Assembly: GCA_965247385.1 (NCBI GenBank)
Contig: CBDFHG010000007.1
Coordinates: 806,001-870,000 of the forward strand
Direction: 5' to 3'
DNA length: 64,000 nt
DNA from: Thermohalobaculum sp965247385
GTDB lineage: Bacteria; Pseudomonadota; Alphaproteobacteria; Rhodobacterales; Rhodobacteraceae
The translations under genes were made by a program, and so were the position numbers. The notes beneath the pieces were generated by a model. The model made no database searches and was not told where the DNA came from. It saw only the letters and a program-made list of their open reading frames with translations. Below, piece by piece: positions 25,538-33,332 of the stretch (positions are counted from its first letter, which is position 1; each line of letters starts with the position of its first letter).

Positions 25538-27862
25538 ATGCCGTCATTGACTGCAACACTGGAAGACGCAATCCATCGCGCGATCGGTTTTGCCAATGCA
25601 AGGCGGCACGAGCTGGCGACACTGGAGCATTTGTTGCTGGCCCTGGTGGACGAGCCCGACGCCGCCCGCGTCATGCGCGCCTGTTCGGTTGATCTGGGCG
25701 ATCTGCGCAGCAACCTGACCCGCTTCATCGATAGCGAGCTAGAAACCCTGGTGTTCGATACGGGCGGGTCCGAGGCCGCGCCCTCGACCGGGTTCCAGCG
25801 TGTCATTCAACGCGCCGCAATTCACGTTCAAAGCTCGGGGCGGTCCGAGGTCACCGGCGCCAATGTGCTGGTCGCGATCTTCAACGAGCGCGAAAGCCAC
25901 GCTGCCTTCTTCCTGCAGGAGCAGGACATGACCCGCTACGACGCGGTCAACTACCTCAGCCACGGCGTCGCCAAGGATCCGGCCTTCGGCGAGACCCGCC
26001 CGGTGCGCGGCTCCGACGACCCGGAACTGGCCGAGGTGGCCCGCAGCGACGACGAAAAGCCGGACGAGACCAGCCTCGGCAAGTTCTGCATCGATCTTAA
26101 CGCCAAGGCTATTGACGGCCGCGTCGATCCGCTGATCGGCCGTGAGCTGGAGGTTGAGCGCTGCATCCAGGTTCTGTGCCGCCGGCGCAAGAACAACCCG
26201 CTGCTGGTCGGTGACCCCGGCGTCGGCAAGACCGCGATCGCCGAGGGGCTGGCGAAGAAGATCGTCGACCACGAGGTGCCGGAAGTGCTGTCCGGCGCGA
26301 CGATCTTTTCGCTCGACATGGGTGCGCTCCTGGCCGGCACCCGCTATCGCGGCGATTTCGAGGAGCGGCTGAAGGCGGTGATTCATGAGTTGGAGGAGCA
26401 CCCGGACGCGGTACTGTTCATCGACGAGATTCACACGGTTATCGGCGCCGGTGCCACCACCGGAGGCGCGATGGACGCATCGAACCTGCTGAAGCCGGCG
26501 CTGCAGTCGGGCACGCTGCGCTGCATGGGCTCGACCACCTATCACGAGTTCCGCCAACACTTCGAAAAGGACCGGGCGCTAAGCCGCCGGTTCCAGAAGA
26601 TCGACGTCAATGAACCGACGATCGACGACACGATCAAGATCCTGAAGGGGCTGAAGCCGTATTTCGAGGATCACCACGACGTCAGGTACACCATCGAGGC
26701 GATCAAGACCGCGGTCGATCTTTCGGCGCGTTACATCAACGATCGCAAGCTGCCCGACAAAGCCATCGACGTGATCGACGAGGCAGGTGCTGCCCAGCAC
26801 TTGCTGCCCGCCAACAAGCGCCGCAAGACCATCACACCGAAAGAGATCGAAATGGTGGTATCGAAAATCGCGCGAATCCCACCGAAAACCGTTTCGAAGA
26901 ACGACGCCGAGACCCTGCGCGAGCTTGAGATCAACCTCAAGCGCATCGTTTTCGGCCAGAATCCGGCCATCGAGGCGCTGACTTCGGCGATCAAACTCAG
27001 CCGCGCCGGGCTGCGCGAGCCGGAGAAACCGATCGGCTGCTATCTGTTCGCCGGACCGACCGGCGTTGGCAAGACCGAGGTCGCCAAGCAGCTTTCCGGA
27101 TGCATGGCGGTCGAGATGCTGCGATTCGACATGTCGGAATATATGGAGAAACACTCGGTCAGCCGGCTGATCGGCGCGCCTCCCGGCTATGTCGGCTTCG
27201 ACCAGGGCGGATTGCTGACCGACGGCGTCGACCAGCACCCCCATTGCGTGCTGCTGCTGGACGAGATCGAAAAGGCGCATCCGGATGTGTTCAACATCCT
27301 GTTGCAGATCATGGACCACGGGCAATTGACCGACCACAACGGCAAGAAGGTCAATTTCCGCAACGTGATCCTGATCATGACCACCAATGCCGGGGCCCAG
27401 GAGCAGGCCAAGGCCGCCGTCGGCTTCGGCCGCGGGCGGCGGGAAGGCGAGGACATGGCGGCGATTGAGCGGATGTTTACGCCGGAGTTCCGCAACCGGC
27501 TGGATGCGGTGATCTCGTTCGGCGCGCTGCCGCGCGAAGTGATCCTGCTGGTGGTCGAGAAATTCGTCCTCCAACTTGAGGCGCAGCTTCTGGAGCGCGA
27601 CGTGTCGATCGAGCTGACCTCGCCTGCCGCAGAATTGCTGGCCGATCTGGGCTATGACGACACCATGGGCGCGCGTCCGTTGGCCCGAGTGATCCAGGAG
27701 CATATCAAGAAGCCGCTGGCCGAGGAACTGCTGTTCGGCAAGCTGGCCAAGGGCGGCCTCGTGCGGGTTGGCGTTACCGATGGCAAGATCAGCCTCAAAA
27801 TCCAGCCGCCGGAGCGTCCGCGTTTGTCGCAAAAGAAGACCCCGCTGCTGACCGCAAACTGA
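25538..27862 (+). CDS. clpA: ATP-dependent Clp protease ATP-binding subunit ClpA
   Basis: A 774-residue AAA+ unfoldase that feeds substrates to ClpP. The N-domain (1-150) contains the ARRHELATLEHLLLALVDEP repeat that docks ClpS. AAA module 1 has Walker A GDPGVGKTA and Walker B VLFIDEIH, and AAA module 2 has GPTGVGKTE and VLLLDEIEKAHPDVF. The ClpP loop region (about IGFGRGRREGE) and the C-terminal GARPLARVIQEHIKKPLAEE are present. Length and motif order are normal. It follows clpS, as in most alphaproteobacteria, but with a long repeat-bearing gap. Confidence 0.96.
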   Translation: MPSLTATLEDAIHRAIGFANARRHELATLEHLLLALVDEPDAARVMRACSVDLGDLRSNLTRFIDSELETLVFDTGGSEAAPSTGFQRVIQRAAIHVQSSGRSEVTGANVLVAIFNERESHAAFFLQEQDMTRYDAVNYLSHGVAKDPAFGETRPVRGSDDPELAEVARSDDEKPDETSLGKFCIDLNAKAIDGRVDPLIGRELEVERCIQVLCRRRKNNPLLVGDPGVGKTAIAEGLAKKIVDHEVPEVLSGATIFSLDMGALLAGTRYRGDFEERLKAVIHELEEHPDAVLFIDEIHTVIGAGATTGGAMDASNLLKPALQSGTLRCMGSTTYHEFRQHFEKDRALSRRFQKIDVNEPTIDDTIKILKGLKPYFEDHHDVRYTIEAIKTAVDLSARYINDRKLPDKAIDVIDEAGAAQHLLPANKRRKTITPKEIEMVVSKIARIPPKTVSKNDAETLRELEINLKRIVFGQNPAIEALTSAIKLSRAGLREPEKPIGCYLFAGPTGVGKTEVAKQLSGCMAVEMLRFDMSEYMEKHSVSRLIGAPPGYVGFDQGGLLTDGVDQHPHCVLLLDEIEKAHPDVFNILLQIMDHGQLTDHNGKKVNFRNVILIMTTNAGAQEQAKAAVGFGRGRREGEDMAAIERMFTPEFRNRLDAVISFGALPREVILLVVEKFVLQLEAQLLERDVSIELTSPAAELLADLGYDDTMGARPLARVIQEHIKKPLAEELLFGKLAKGGLVRVGVTDGKISLKIQPPERPRLSQKKTPLLTAN

Positions 27863-27902
27863 CCGGCGACCCCCGCAGACCCTTGGCATGGCGGGAGGCG
27901 AA

Positions 27903-27932
27903 GCGCCGAAAGCGTCAACTCTCGAACAGGCG
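27903..27932 (+). repeat. dispersed intergenic hairpin, degenerate type A copy 4
   Basis: GCGCCGAAAGCGTCAACTCTCGAACAGGCG: the type A pattern with one mismatch in the inner stem (CTCTCG for CTTTCG) and an altered closing arm. Confidence 0.6.
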
Positions 27933-28004
27933 AAAAAGGCGCATGACGGGCGAGCGTCAACGCGCCACCGTATGATGCGCCTGTCCGATCCCCAACGGTG
28001 ATCT

Positions 28005-28089
28005 GCGCGCCGCCTCCCGCCCCTCATCGCCGCCCGGCCACCCCCATCAGGCAACCAAGCGTAATCCCATCCGGTAGGCTTGGTGGTTG
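28005..28089 (-). repeat. dispersed repeat C, copy 2 (inverted)
   Basis: Reverse complement of the repeat at 4317-4398, with small differences across about 85 bases. It is again next to a type A hairpin, but that hairpin (28114) lies on the other side of the unit compared with copy 1. Confidence 0.72.
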
Positions 28090-28113
28090 AGCAAGGAGCG
28101 GCGGAAGGCGGGT

Positions 28114-28145
28114 GCGCCGAAAGCGCCGGCTTTCGAACAGGCGCA
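28114..28145 (+). repeat. dispersed intergenic hairpin, type A copy 5
   Basis: GCGCC, inner stem CGAAAGC / GCTTTCG around GCCG, bulge AACA, then GGCGCA. With copies 4 and C2 it fills the gap between clpA and the reductase gene. Confidence 0.75.
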
Positions 28146-28289
28146 GAAAACACGAGGGGGGGCGTGGGGTGGTGAGTGGTGCGCATCCGGCGCAAGGTGC
28201 CCTGCTCGACCTGAATTTGATTGCTATTGCCACGCGCCTTTCCGACTGTGCGCGAAGTTGGTGAATCAGCACCCGGACAAGGTGGCGCA

Positions 28290-29498
28290 ATGGCGGACAG
28301 AGTTGTTGTGGTGGGTGGTGGCCAGGCCGGAGCCTCACTGGTCGCGCGGCTGCGCAATGACGGCTTTTCCGGCGCCGTGACGCTGATCGGCAACGAGCCG
28401 GTACCGCCCTATCAGCGCCCGCCGTTATCGAAAAAATACCTGCTGGGCGAGATGGCCAAGGAGCGCCTCTATCTCAAGCCCGCCAGCTTTTATGGTGACC
28501 AAGAGATCGAATTGGTCACCGGAACCCCGGTGACCGTCATCGACCGCGCCGAGCGCGAGGTCGTGGCCGGGGACCAGCGCATTCCCTACGACGCCCTTGC
28601 CCTGACCACCGGCGCCCTGCCCCGGATGCTGCCCGCCGCAATCGGCGGCGCGCTGGCAGGCGTCTACCCGGTGCGGACCCTGGCTGATGTCGATGCCATG
28701 GCGCCCGAGGTGGTGGCGGGGCGCCGGGTTCTGATCGTCGGCGGCGGTTACATCGGGCTGGAGGCGGCGGCGGTTTGTGCGCTGAAGGGATTGACGGTGA
28801 CGGTGATCGAGATGGCGTCGCGCATCCTTCAGCGGGTGGCATCCCCCGCAACCTCGGATTTCCTGCGCGATCTGCACCGGGGGCATGGGGTCGATGTTCG
28901 CGAGGAGACCGGGTTGGAGCGGCTGACCGGCGAGGGGCAGGTGGACGGCGCGATCCTGTCGGCCGGCGAGCGGCTGGAGATCGACTTCGCGATCATCGGC
29001 ATCGGCATTTCCCCCGACACAGGACTGGCCGAGGCCGCCGGGCTGGCGCTGGAGAACGGCATTGCTGTCGATGGCCTCTGCCGCAGCTCGGATCCGACGA
29101 TATTCGCCGCCGGTGATTGCGCCTCGTTCCCCTACAAGGGGAGCCGCATCCGGCTCGAATCGGTGCAAAATGCCATCGACCAGGCCGAGCATGTCGCCGG
29201 GGTGATCATGGGATCACGAAAATACTATCTGCCCTACCCCTGGTTCTGGTCCGACCAGTACGACGCCCGGTTGCAGATCGCCGGGCTGAACACTGGCTAC
29301 GACCGCACGGTGATTCGCCCCGGCCACCGACCGGGCGGCCAATCGATCTGGTATTTCGGCGGCGATACCCTGCTGGCTGTCGATGCGATCAGCGATCCGA
29401 AGGCCTATATGCAGGGCAAACGCTGGATCGAAGCAGGATTCTCGCCTGATTCCAAGGCTGTAGTCAACCCGGAGGTCGATCTCAAAAGCCTGAATTGA
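28290..29498 (+). CDS. FAD-dependent ferredoxin reductase (putidaredoxin/rhodocoxin reductase type)
   Basis: A 402-residue NAD(P)H:ferredoxin oxidoreductase. The FAD site VVVGGGQAGASL is at residues 5-16, followed by PYQRPPLSKKYLLG, which is diagnostic of this subgroup. The NAD(P)H site VLIVGGGYIGLEAAAV is near 145-160 and the second FAD motif IFAAGDCASFP near 270. The C-terminal domain (YPWFWSDQYDARLQIAGL) is typical of oxygenase-coupled reductases. It would pass electrons to a [2Fe-2S] ferredoxin for a P450 or Rieske oxygenase; no such partner is adjacent. AAGGTGG precedes the ATG. Confidence 0.92.
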   Translation: MADRVVVVGGGQAGASLVARLRNDGFSGAVTLIGNEPVPPYQRPPLSKKYLLGEMAKERLYLKPASFYGDQEIELVTGTPVTVIDRAEREVVAGDQRIPYDALALTTGALPRMLPAAIGGALAGVYPVRTLADVDAMAPEVVAGRRVLIVGGGYIGLEAAAVCALKGLTVTVIEMASRILQRVASPATSDFLRDLHRGHGVDVREETGLERLTGEGQVDGAILSAGERLEIDFAIIGIGISPDTGLAEAAGLALENGIAVDGLCRSSDPTIFAAGDCASFPYKGSRIRLESVQNAIDQAEHVAGVIMGSRKYYLPYPWFWSDQYDARLQIAGLNTGYDRTVIRPGHRPGGQSIWYFGGDTLLAVDAISDPKAYMQGKRWIEAGFSPDSKAVVNPEVDLKSLN

Positions 29499-29511
29499 GG
29501 GCAAAGCGATA

Positions 29512-29537
29512 CGGGCGGTCCCGGAGAAGACCGCCCG
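29512..29537 (+). terminator. hairpin after the reductase gene
   Basis: CGGGCGGTC / GACCGCCCG, a perfect 9 bp stem around CCGGAGAA, 14 bases past the stop. No U-tract follows, so termination efficiency is uncertain. The next 250 bases to 29785 show no convincing gene. Confidence 0.55.
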
Positions 29538-29785
29538 CCAACGCAACAAATACCCGGAACACAACTCACTCTCTCTTCAAGCTTGGGTCGGCAGCGCGGC
29601 TAGCCGGTAATGACGGAGACGCGTCACGTTTCAAGCATTGAAAATGCTATTGGCGCTTTCGATACTAAAACTTGTCAGCAACAAATAGAAATGTCCGGTT
29701 CTGCGGCAAATAGACTGTCCGCTTTTGGTTTGATTTCTGGAAAGCTCCCGGAGGTGCCTCCCAACTACCGGCTGAGCCGCAGACA

Positions 29786-30235
29786 TTATGCTGCAACCGG
29801 GAGTTCATCTGATATTACCTGACCCAGGGCGTCATACCTTGCCAGTTCCCGGGGACCGTGGTGAATCGACAGGCTGCCATCGGTATAACGCAGAACCCGG
29901 AGCTTCGCCTTCACATAATGGCAGCGGTGACGATCTGCCGGGATCTGCCGCACCCGTCCTTCAAAGTGCACACAGTTGTCCTTTCTCACCGTCCGCTCGA
30001 AACGCTCGCACAGGATGTCATCCAACACCGTTAAATCCCGACACGTCACAAAGGCGGAGCCATCTTCTGGCGGTGGCTGTGTAAACTCAGCGTTGCAAGC
30101 TGACAGGCAGGTCTCTGTGAGATACCGATGAGCTTCCTTCATCTCTGTGATACCGGCCAGGTAATTACTCACCCCTTGTGCCTGCGCTAGGCTGCAAATC
30201 AGAAGGAAGCAGAGGGTGTTGACCCAGACCGTCCC
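29786..30235 (-). pseudogene. small secreted six-cysteine protein lacking a usable start
   Basis: The frame codes for a good signal peptide, NTLCFLLICSLAQAQ, then about 130 residues with six cysteines (TETC, LSAC, VTC, ILC, DNC, HRC) and a conserved-looking end (DGSLSIHHGPRELARYDALG). No ATG, GTG or TTG is found ahead of the signal sequence before the brnA reading frame is reached. The N-terminal codons may have been lost when brnTA or its flank arrived. No known family was recognised. If translated, it would be a disulfide-bonded periplasmic or exported protein. Confidence 0.4.
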
Positions 30236-30251
30236 GAGATAGTTTGAGCAC

Positions 30252-30521
30252 TCAGTTCTGCGCGTCCGTTTTTTCGGCCAGCCAGACCTTAATGAGCGAC
30301 TGGTAGGGGACATCGCGTTTGTTGGCTGCGATCTTGATGCGCTCCAGAAGCGCCATCGGCAAACGTAGCGAGATTGCCGTGGACGAGGGCTTGAGGTTGG
30401 GCATGGCCACATGCTCAGCCTCACTCCAGTCCAGATGATCGGCAGAGTCATTGGCTTCCCAGAACGCGCGCTCTTCAAACTCGGTCTCAAAAGTAGGAGT
30501 GGGTTTAAGCTTCTTCGGCAT
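30252..30521 (-). CDS. brnA: BrnA antitoxin
   Basis: An 89-residue antitoxin with an acidic N-terminal toxin-binding part (FETEFEERAFWEANDSADHL) and a C-terminal ribbon-helix-helix (AISLRLPMALLERIKIAANK, RDVPYQSLIKVWLAEK). It would neutralise BrnT and, with it, bind the shared operator. It overlaps the end of brnT by 17 bases. The toxin-first gene order is typical of brnTA loci. Confidence 0.9.
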   Translation of the reverse strand: MPKKLKPTPTFETEFEERAFWEANDSADHLDWSEAEHVAMPNLKPSSTAISLRLPMALLERIKIAANKRDVPYQSLIKVWLAEKTDAQN

Positions 30522-30807
30522 ATATTTTCCTTTCCTTGCGACTCATGTCGCGGGCGGAGGTCACCCGCAGGAGCGTTCCGGCCCCGCGCAGCGTGAAACT
30601 GATGTGCAGGTGCCGTCCATCATCGGTCTGTCCCAAGGCGTGAAGCCGCAACTCGGCCTCGCTGTGTTTAATATCTTCGAGGACCAGAAGCGGGTCATTG
30701 AAGAACACTTGCTCAGCCTCGGGCTGACTGACATCATGTTTTTCAACGCTCTTCCGGCGGTTTCCAGCATCCCAGTCAAAGCCTTTGATTTGCGTCCAGT
30801 CACTCAT
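30505..30807 (-). CDS. brnT: BrnT ribonuclease toxin
   Basis: A 100-residue RelE-fold RNase. The family opening FDWDAGNRRKSVEKHDVSQPEAEQVFFNDPLL is present in order, followed by GQTDDGRHLHISFTLRG, then LLRVTSARDMSRKERKIYAE, which carries the catalytic Arg/Glu residues. It is complete. The promoter -10 box ends 6 bases before the ATG, so the transcript is probably leaderless. Expression is expected to be repressed by the BrnTA complex on the palindrome upstream. Confidence 0.9.
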   Translation of the reverse strand: MSDWTQIKGFDWDAGNRRKSVEKHDVSQPEAEQVFFNDPLLVLEDIKHSEAELRLHALGQTDDGRHLHISFTLRGAGTLLRVTSARDMSRKERKIYAEEA

Positions 30808-30811
30808 TTCT

Positions 30812-30841
30812 GTATATTATGGAAATATACATATTTGTCAA
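30812..30841 (-). promoter_or_regulatory. brnTA promoter and operator
   Basis: On the minus strand TTGACA (30836-30841), 16-base spacer, TAATAT (30814-30819). The palindrome GTATATT-ATGGA-AATATAC (30812-30830) covers the -10 and most of the spacer, placed to let BrnA block RNA polymerase. Confidence 0.7.
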
Positions 30842-30861
30842 ATAACTTGAACGAACCCAAC

Positions 30862-31350
30862 TGTAATGGGCGGCGCAAAACTGTGCCACGGAAGGTGTAA
30901 GCGGCGGTGAGTAACTGTGCCACTGAGGCGGTGGGATAATTCTGCCGCGGCGGTTCAGAATTGGGCCGGAGATCATAGCCTTTGAATTCGATGAGACCGG
31001 ATTGAAAGGCGGCGGATGTACTCAGTGGATTTGTATCGTCGAGTTCGCCGCGCGTGCCATGTGGAGGATATGTCCATTCGCGCGGCGGCGCGGGGCTTTG
31101 GTCTTGACCGCGAGACGGTCTCCAGGATGCTTTTGTATTCGGCGCCGCCGGGCTATCGGCGTAGCAAGCCAGTTCGCCGTCCCAGGCTGGATGCCTTCAC
31201 GGGCGTGATTGATCGCATTCTCGATGAGGACCGTTCGGCGCCGCGCAAGCAGCGGCACACGGCCAAACGGATCTTCGGGCGGCGGCGCGACGCGCATGGC
31301 TTTACGGGCGGCTATACCATCGTCAAAGACTGTGTGCGTGAGACAATTGA
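30862..31350 (+). mobile_element. IS21-family remnant, left end and start of istA
   Basis: Begins with TGTAATGGGCGGCGCAAAAC, then two copies of AACTGTGCCAC (30881 and 30918 areas), as in the multiple terminal repeats of IS21. It breaks off about 6 bases before the encoded CCA of tRNA-Met. No istB is present. Confidence 0.65.
31016..31343 (+). pseudogene. IstA transposase N-terminal fragment (IS21)
   Basis: About 109 residues beginning MYSVDLYRRVRRACHVEDMS, with the helix-turn-helix SIRAAARGFGLDRETVSRML and RHTAKRIFGRRRDAHGFTGG, the standard IS21 IstA start. The frame then runs into the tRNA. The catalytic DDE domain is entirely missing, so it is non-functional. Confidence 0.85.
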
Positions 31351-31355
31351 ATTCG

Positions 31356-31432
31356 TGGTGGCGGGGGAGGGACTCGAACCCTCGACCTCAGGATTATGAG
31401 TCCTGCGCTCTAACCAGCTGAGCTACCCAGCC
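31356..31432 (-). tRNA. tRNA-Met (CAT), elongator type
   Basis: Reading the minus strand: acceptor GGCTGGG, D arm GCTC..GAGC, anticodon loop CTCATAA with anticodon CAT, T arm GAGGGTTCGAGTCCCTC, acceptor CCCCGCC and encoded CCA; 77 bases in all. The acceptor stem has one mismatch at position 4 (T opposite C), whereas the 3' strand would call for GGCGGGG. The 3' end adjoins the IS21 remnant. Confidence 0.9.
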
Positions 31433-31494
31433 CCAAGTTGGCGCCTTGTAAGCACGGCGCCGATCTGCGTCAAGCGGGGTTTCGGACCCACACG

Positions 31495-32544
31495 TCAGAT
31501 CGTCCGGGCGAGCAGATCGAGCCAGTTCCGGTGGCAAATCCTGGCGATTAATTCTTCGCCATACCCCGCCTGGCGCATCGCCGCGACCAGGCGTGGAAGG
31601 CCGGTGACGTCGCGGATTTCCAGCGGCAGCGAGCAGCCGTCGAAGTCGGAGCCCAGCGCCACCCCCTCCTCGCCCAGATGCTCGATCAGGTGATCGAGAT
31701 GGCGCAGCATGGTGGTGAGCGGCGTATCGAGGTTGTCCTCGCAATCGGCGCGCAGGAAGCTGACATTGAAGTTGAGCCCGACCAGCCCGCCGGACTCGCG
31801 CACCGCCGCCAACTGGTCGTCGGTCAGGTTGCGTGGGCAGGGCGACAGGGCGTGGGCGTTGGAATGGGTCGCGACCAGCGGCTTCTGCGCCATCTTCGCC
31901 ACATCCCAGAAGCCGCCCTCGTTCAGATGCGACAGGTCAATCATCACCCCCATCGTCTCGCATTCGCGTACCAGGGCGCGGCCGGCATCGGTGAGGCCCG
32001 CCTGCGGGTCGTAGCTCTCGCCCATGTAGATCGGCGCGCCGTGGGCGAAGGCGTTGGGGCGCGACCAGACCAGGCCGAGCGAGCGCAGCCCGGCGGCGTG
32101 CAGCACTTCCAGCGTGTCGAGGCCGGTGTCGATGCACTCGGCGCCCTCGATATGGGGGAGGATGGCAACGCGATCCTGTTCCATCGCCGCCCCGATGTCG
32201 TCGGCGGAACCGCACAGCGCCAGGTCGTCAGGCAGTTCGGCGGCCAGGCGGCGCAACCGGGCGAACATCGCCAGGGTGAAGTCCAGTGCCACCTGCCGGT
32301 CAACCTGGGCGTAGCGGCGATGGTCGTCCCGATCGAAGGGGATGAACTCACCGTTCTCGATGGCCGGGCTGAACATGGCGAAGAAACCGCCCGCGAAGCC
32401 CGACAGGCGGGCACGCGGCAAATCGATGTCCAGGGCCTCGGCGCCACCGGTGAAGTCCATGCCCTCGCCATCGCGCGCGGCGCGTTCCAGCTTCAGGATG
32501 GTGTCGTTGTGGCCGTCAAAGATCGGAACCAGATTGTCGCTCAT
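31495..32544 (-). CDS. membrane dipeptidase (renal dipeptidase family, peptidase M19)
   Basis: A 349-residue zinc metallopeptidase that cleaves dipeptides, including those with a C-terminal D-residue. Metal ligands are visible as HND in FDGHNDTILK near residue 10, Glu in PHIEGAECI, His in VATHSNAHAL, and Asp in LGSDFDGC. The start overlaps the stop of the upstream ABC ATPase (ATGA at 32541-32544), so it is the last gene of the peptide-transport operon. This supports a role in hydrolysing the imported dipeptides. There is no signal peptide, so it acts in the cytoplasm. tRNA-Met lies downstream on the same strand. Confidence 0.92.
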   Translation of the reverse strand: MSDNLVPIFDGHNDTILKLERAARDGEGMDFTGGAEALDIDLPRARLSGFAGGFFAMFSPAIENGEFIPFDRDDHRRYAQVDRQVALDFTLAMFARLRRLAAELPDDLALCGSADDIGAAMEQDRVAILPHIEGAECIDTGLDTLEVLHAAGLRSLGLVWSRPNAFAHGAPIYMGESYDPQAGLTDAGRALVRECETMGVMIDLSHLNEGGFWDVAKMAQKPLVATHSNAHALSPCPRNLTDDQLAAVRESGGLVGLNFNVSFLRADCEDNLDTPLTTMLRHLDHLIEHLGEEGVALGSDFDGCSLPLEIRDVTGLPRLVAAMRQAGYGEELIARICHRNWLDLLARTI

Positions 32545-33332
32545 CTCACCTCCACCTCTTCCGGCACATAGCCCAGGCTGGCGCGCAGGAGCCGGTTCGT
32601 ATAGTCCTCCTTCGGCTCCATCCGCCGCATCGCCTCCACGTCGAGGGTCTCGACAATCTTGCCGTCCTGCATCACCGCGATCTCCTCGCACATATGGGCG
32701 ACCACCGCGAGATTGTGGGTGACCAGAAGGAAGGTCAGCCCGCGGGCGGCGCGCAGGTCGGCAAGCAGGTTCAGCACCTCCGCCTGCACCGAGACATCCA
32801 GCGCCGAGGTCGGCTCGTCGAGCAGCAGGATGTCGGGCTCCAGCATCAGGGCGCGGGCGATGGCGACGCGCTGGCGCTGGCCGCCGGAAAGCTGATGCGG
32901 ATAGCGAAAGCGGAACGAGGGGCCGAGGCCGACGGCCTCGAGCCCTTCCTCGATCCGCTCCTCGACCCTGTCGAAACCATGCAGCACCAGCGGCTCCGAC
33001 AGCGTCCGGTCGACGGTGTGGCGCGGGTGCAGCGAGGCATAGGGGTCCTGGAACACCATCTGGGCAGTGCGGTAGAAGCTGCGCTTGCGGGTATGGCCCA
33101 GCTTTTGTCCCTCGACAGCGATGCCGCCGGTCCAGTCGTGGACCAGCCCGGCGATGGTGCGCAGCACGGTTGATTTACCGGAGCCGGACTCGCCGACCAG
33201 CCCGAACGAGCCACCCCGCGGCACGGTAAACGAGACCCGGTCGACAGCGACGTTTCGCGCCGCGCCCTCGCCGAAGACGACGGACAGATCCGAGACCGAA
33301 ATTACATCAGATTTGCGCTCAGACATAGGCAT
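32541..33332 (-). CDS. peptide ABC transporter ATPase, DppF-type
   Basis: 263 residues with Walker A GESGSGKST, Q-loop VFQDPYASLHPR, signature LSGGQRQRVAIARAL and Walker B ILLLDEPTSALDVS, followed by the H-loop VTHNLAVVAHM. QDPYxSLxPR is typical of OppF/DppF. It overlaps the upstream ATPase gene by 14 bases and the dipeptidase gene by 4. It pairs with the DppD-like ATPase to power import. Confidence 0.92.
   Translation of the reverse strand: MPMSERKSDVISVSDLSVVFGEGAARNVAVDRVSFTVPRGGSFGLVGESGSGKSTVLRTIAGLVHDWTGGIAVEGQKLGHTRKRSFYRTAQMVFQDPYASLHPRHTVDRTLSEPLVLHGFDRVEERIEEGLEAVGLGPSFRFRYPHQLSGGQRQRVAIARALMLEPDILLLDEPTSALDVSVQAEVLNLLADLRAARGLTFLLVTHNLAVVAHMCEEIAVMQDGKIVETLDVEAMRRMEPKEDYTNRLLRASLGYVPEEVEVR

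Noticed and set aside
26579..28393. 604-codon minus-strand frame opposite clpA
   Set aside because: It is the antisense of conserved AAA+ motifs, and it continues through intergenic repeats with no domain.
29610..29822. 70-codon plus-strand frame beginning MTETRHVSS
   Set aside because: No ribosome site, no similarity recognised, and its end overlaps the better supported minus-strand secreted-protein frame.
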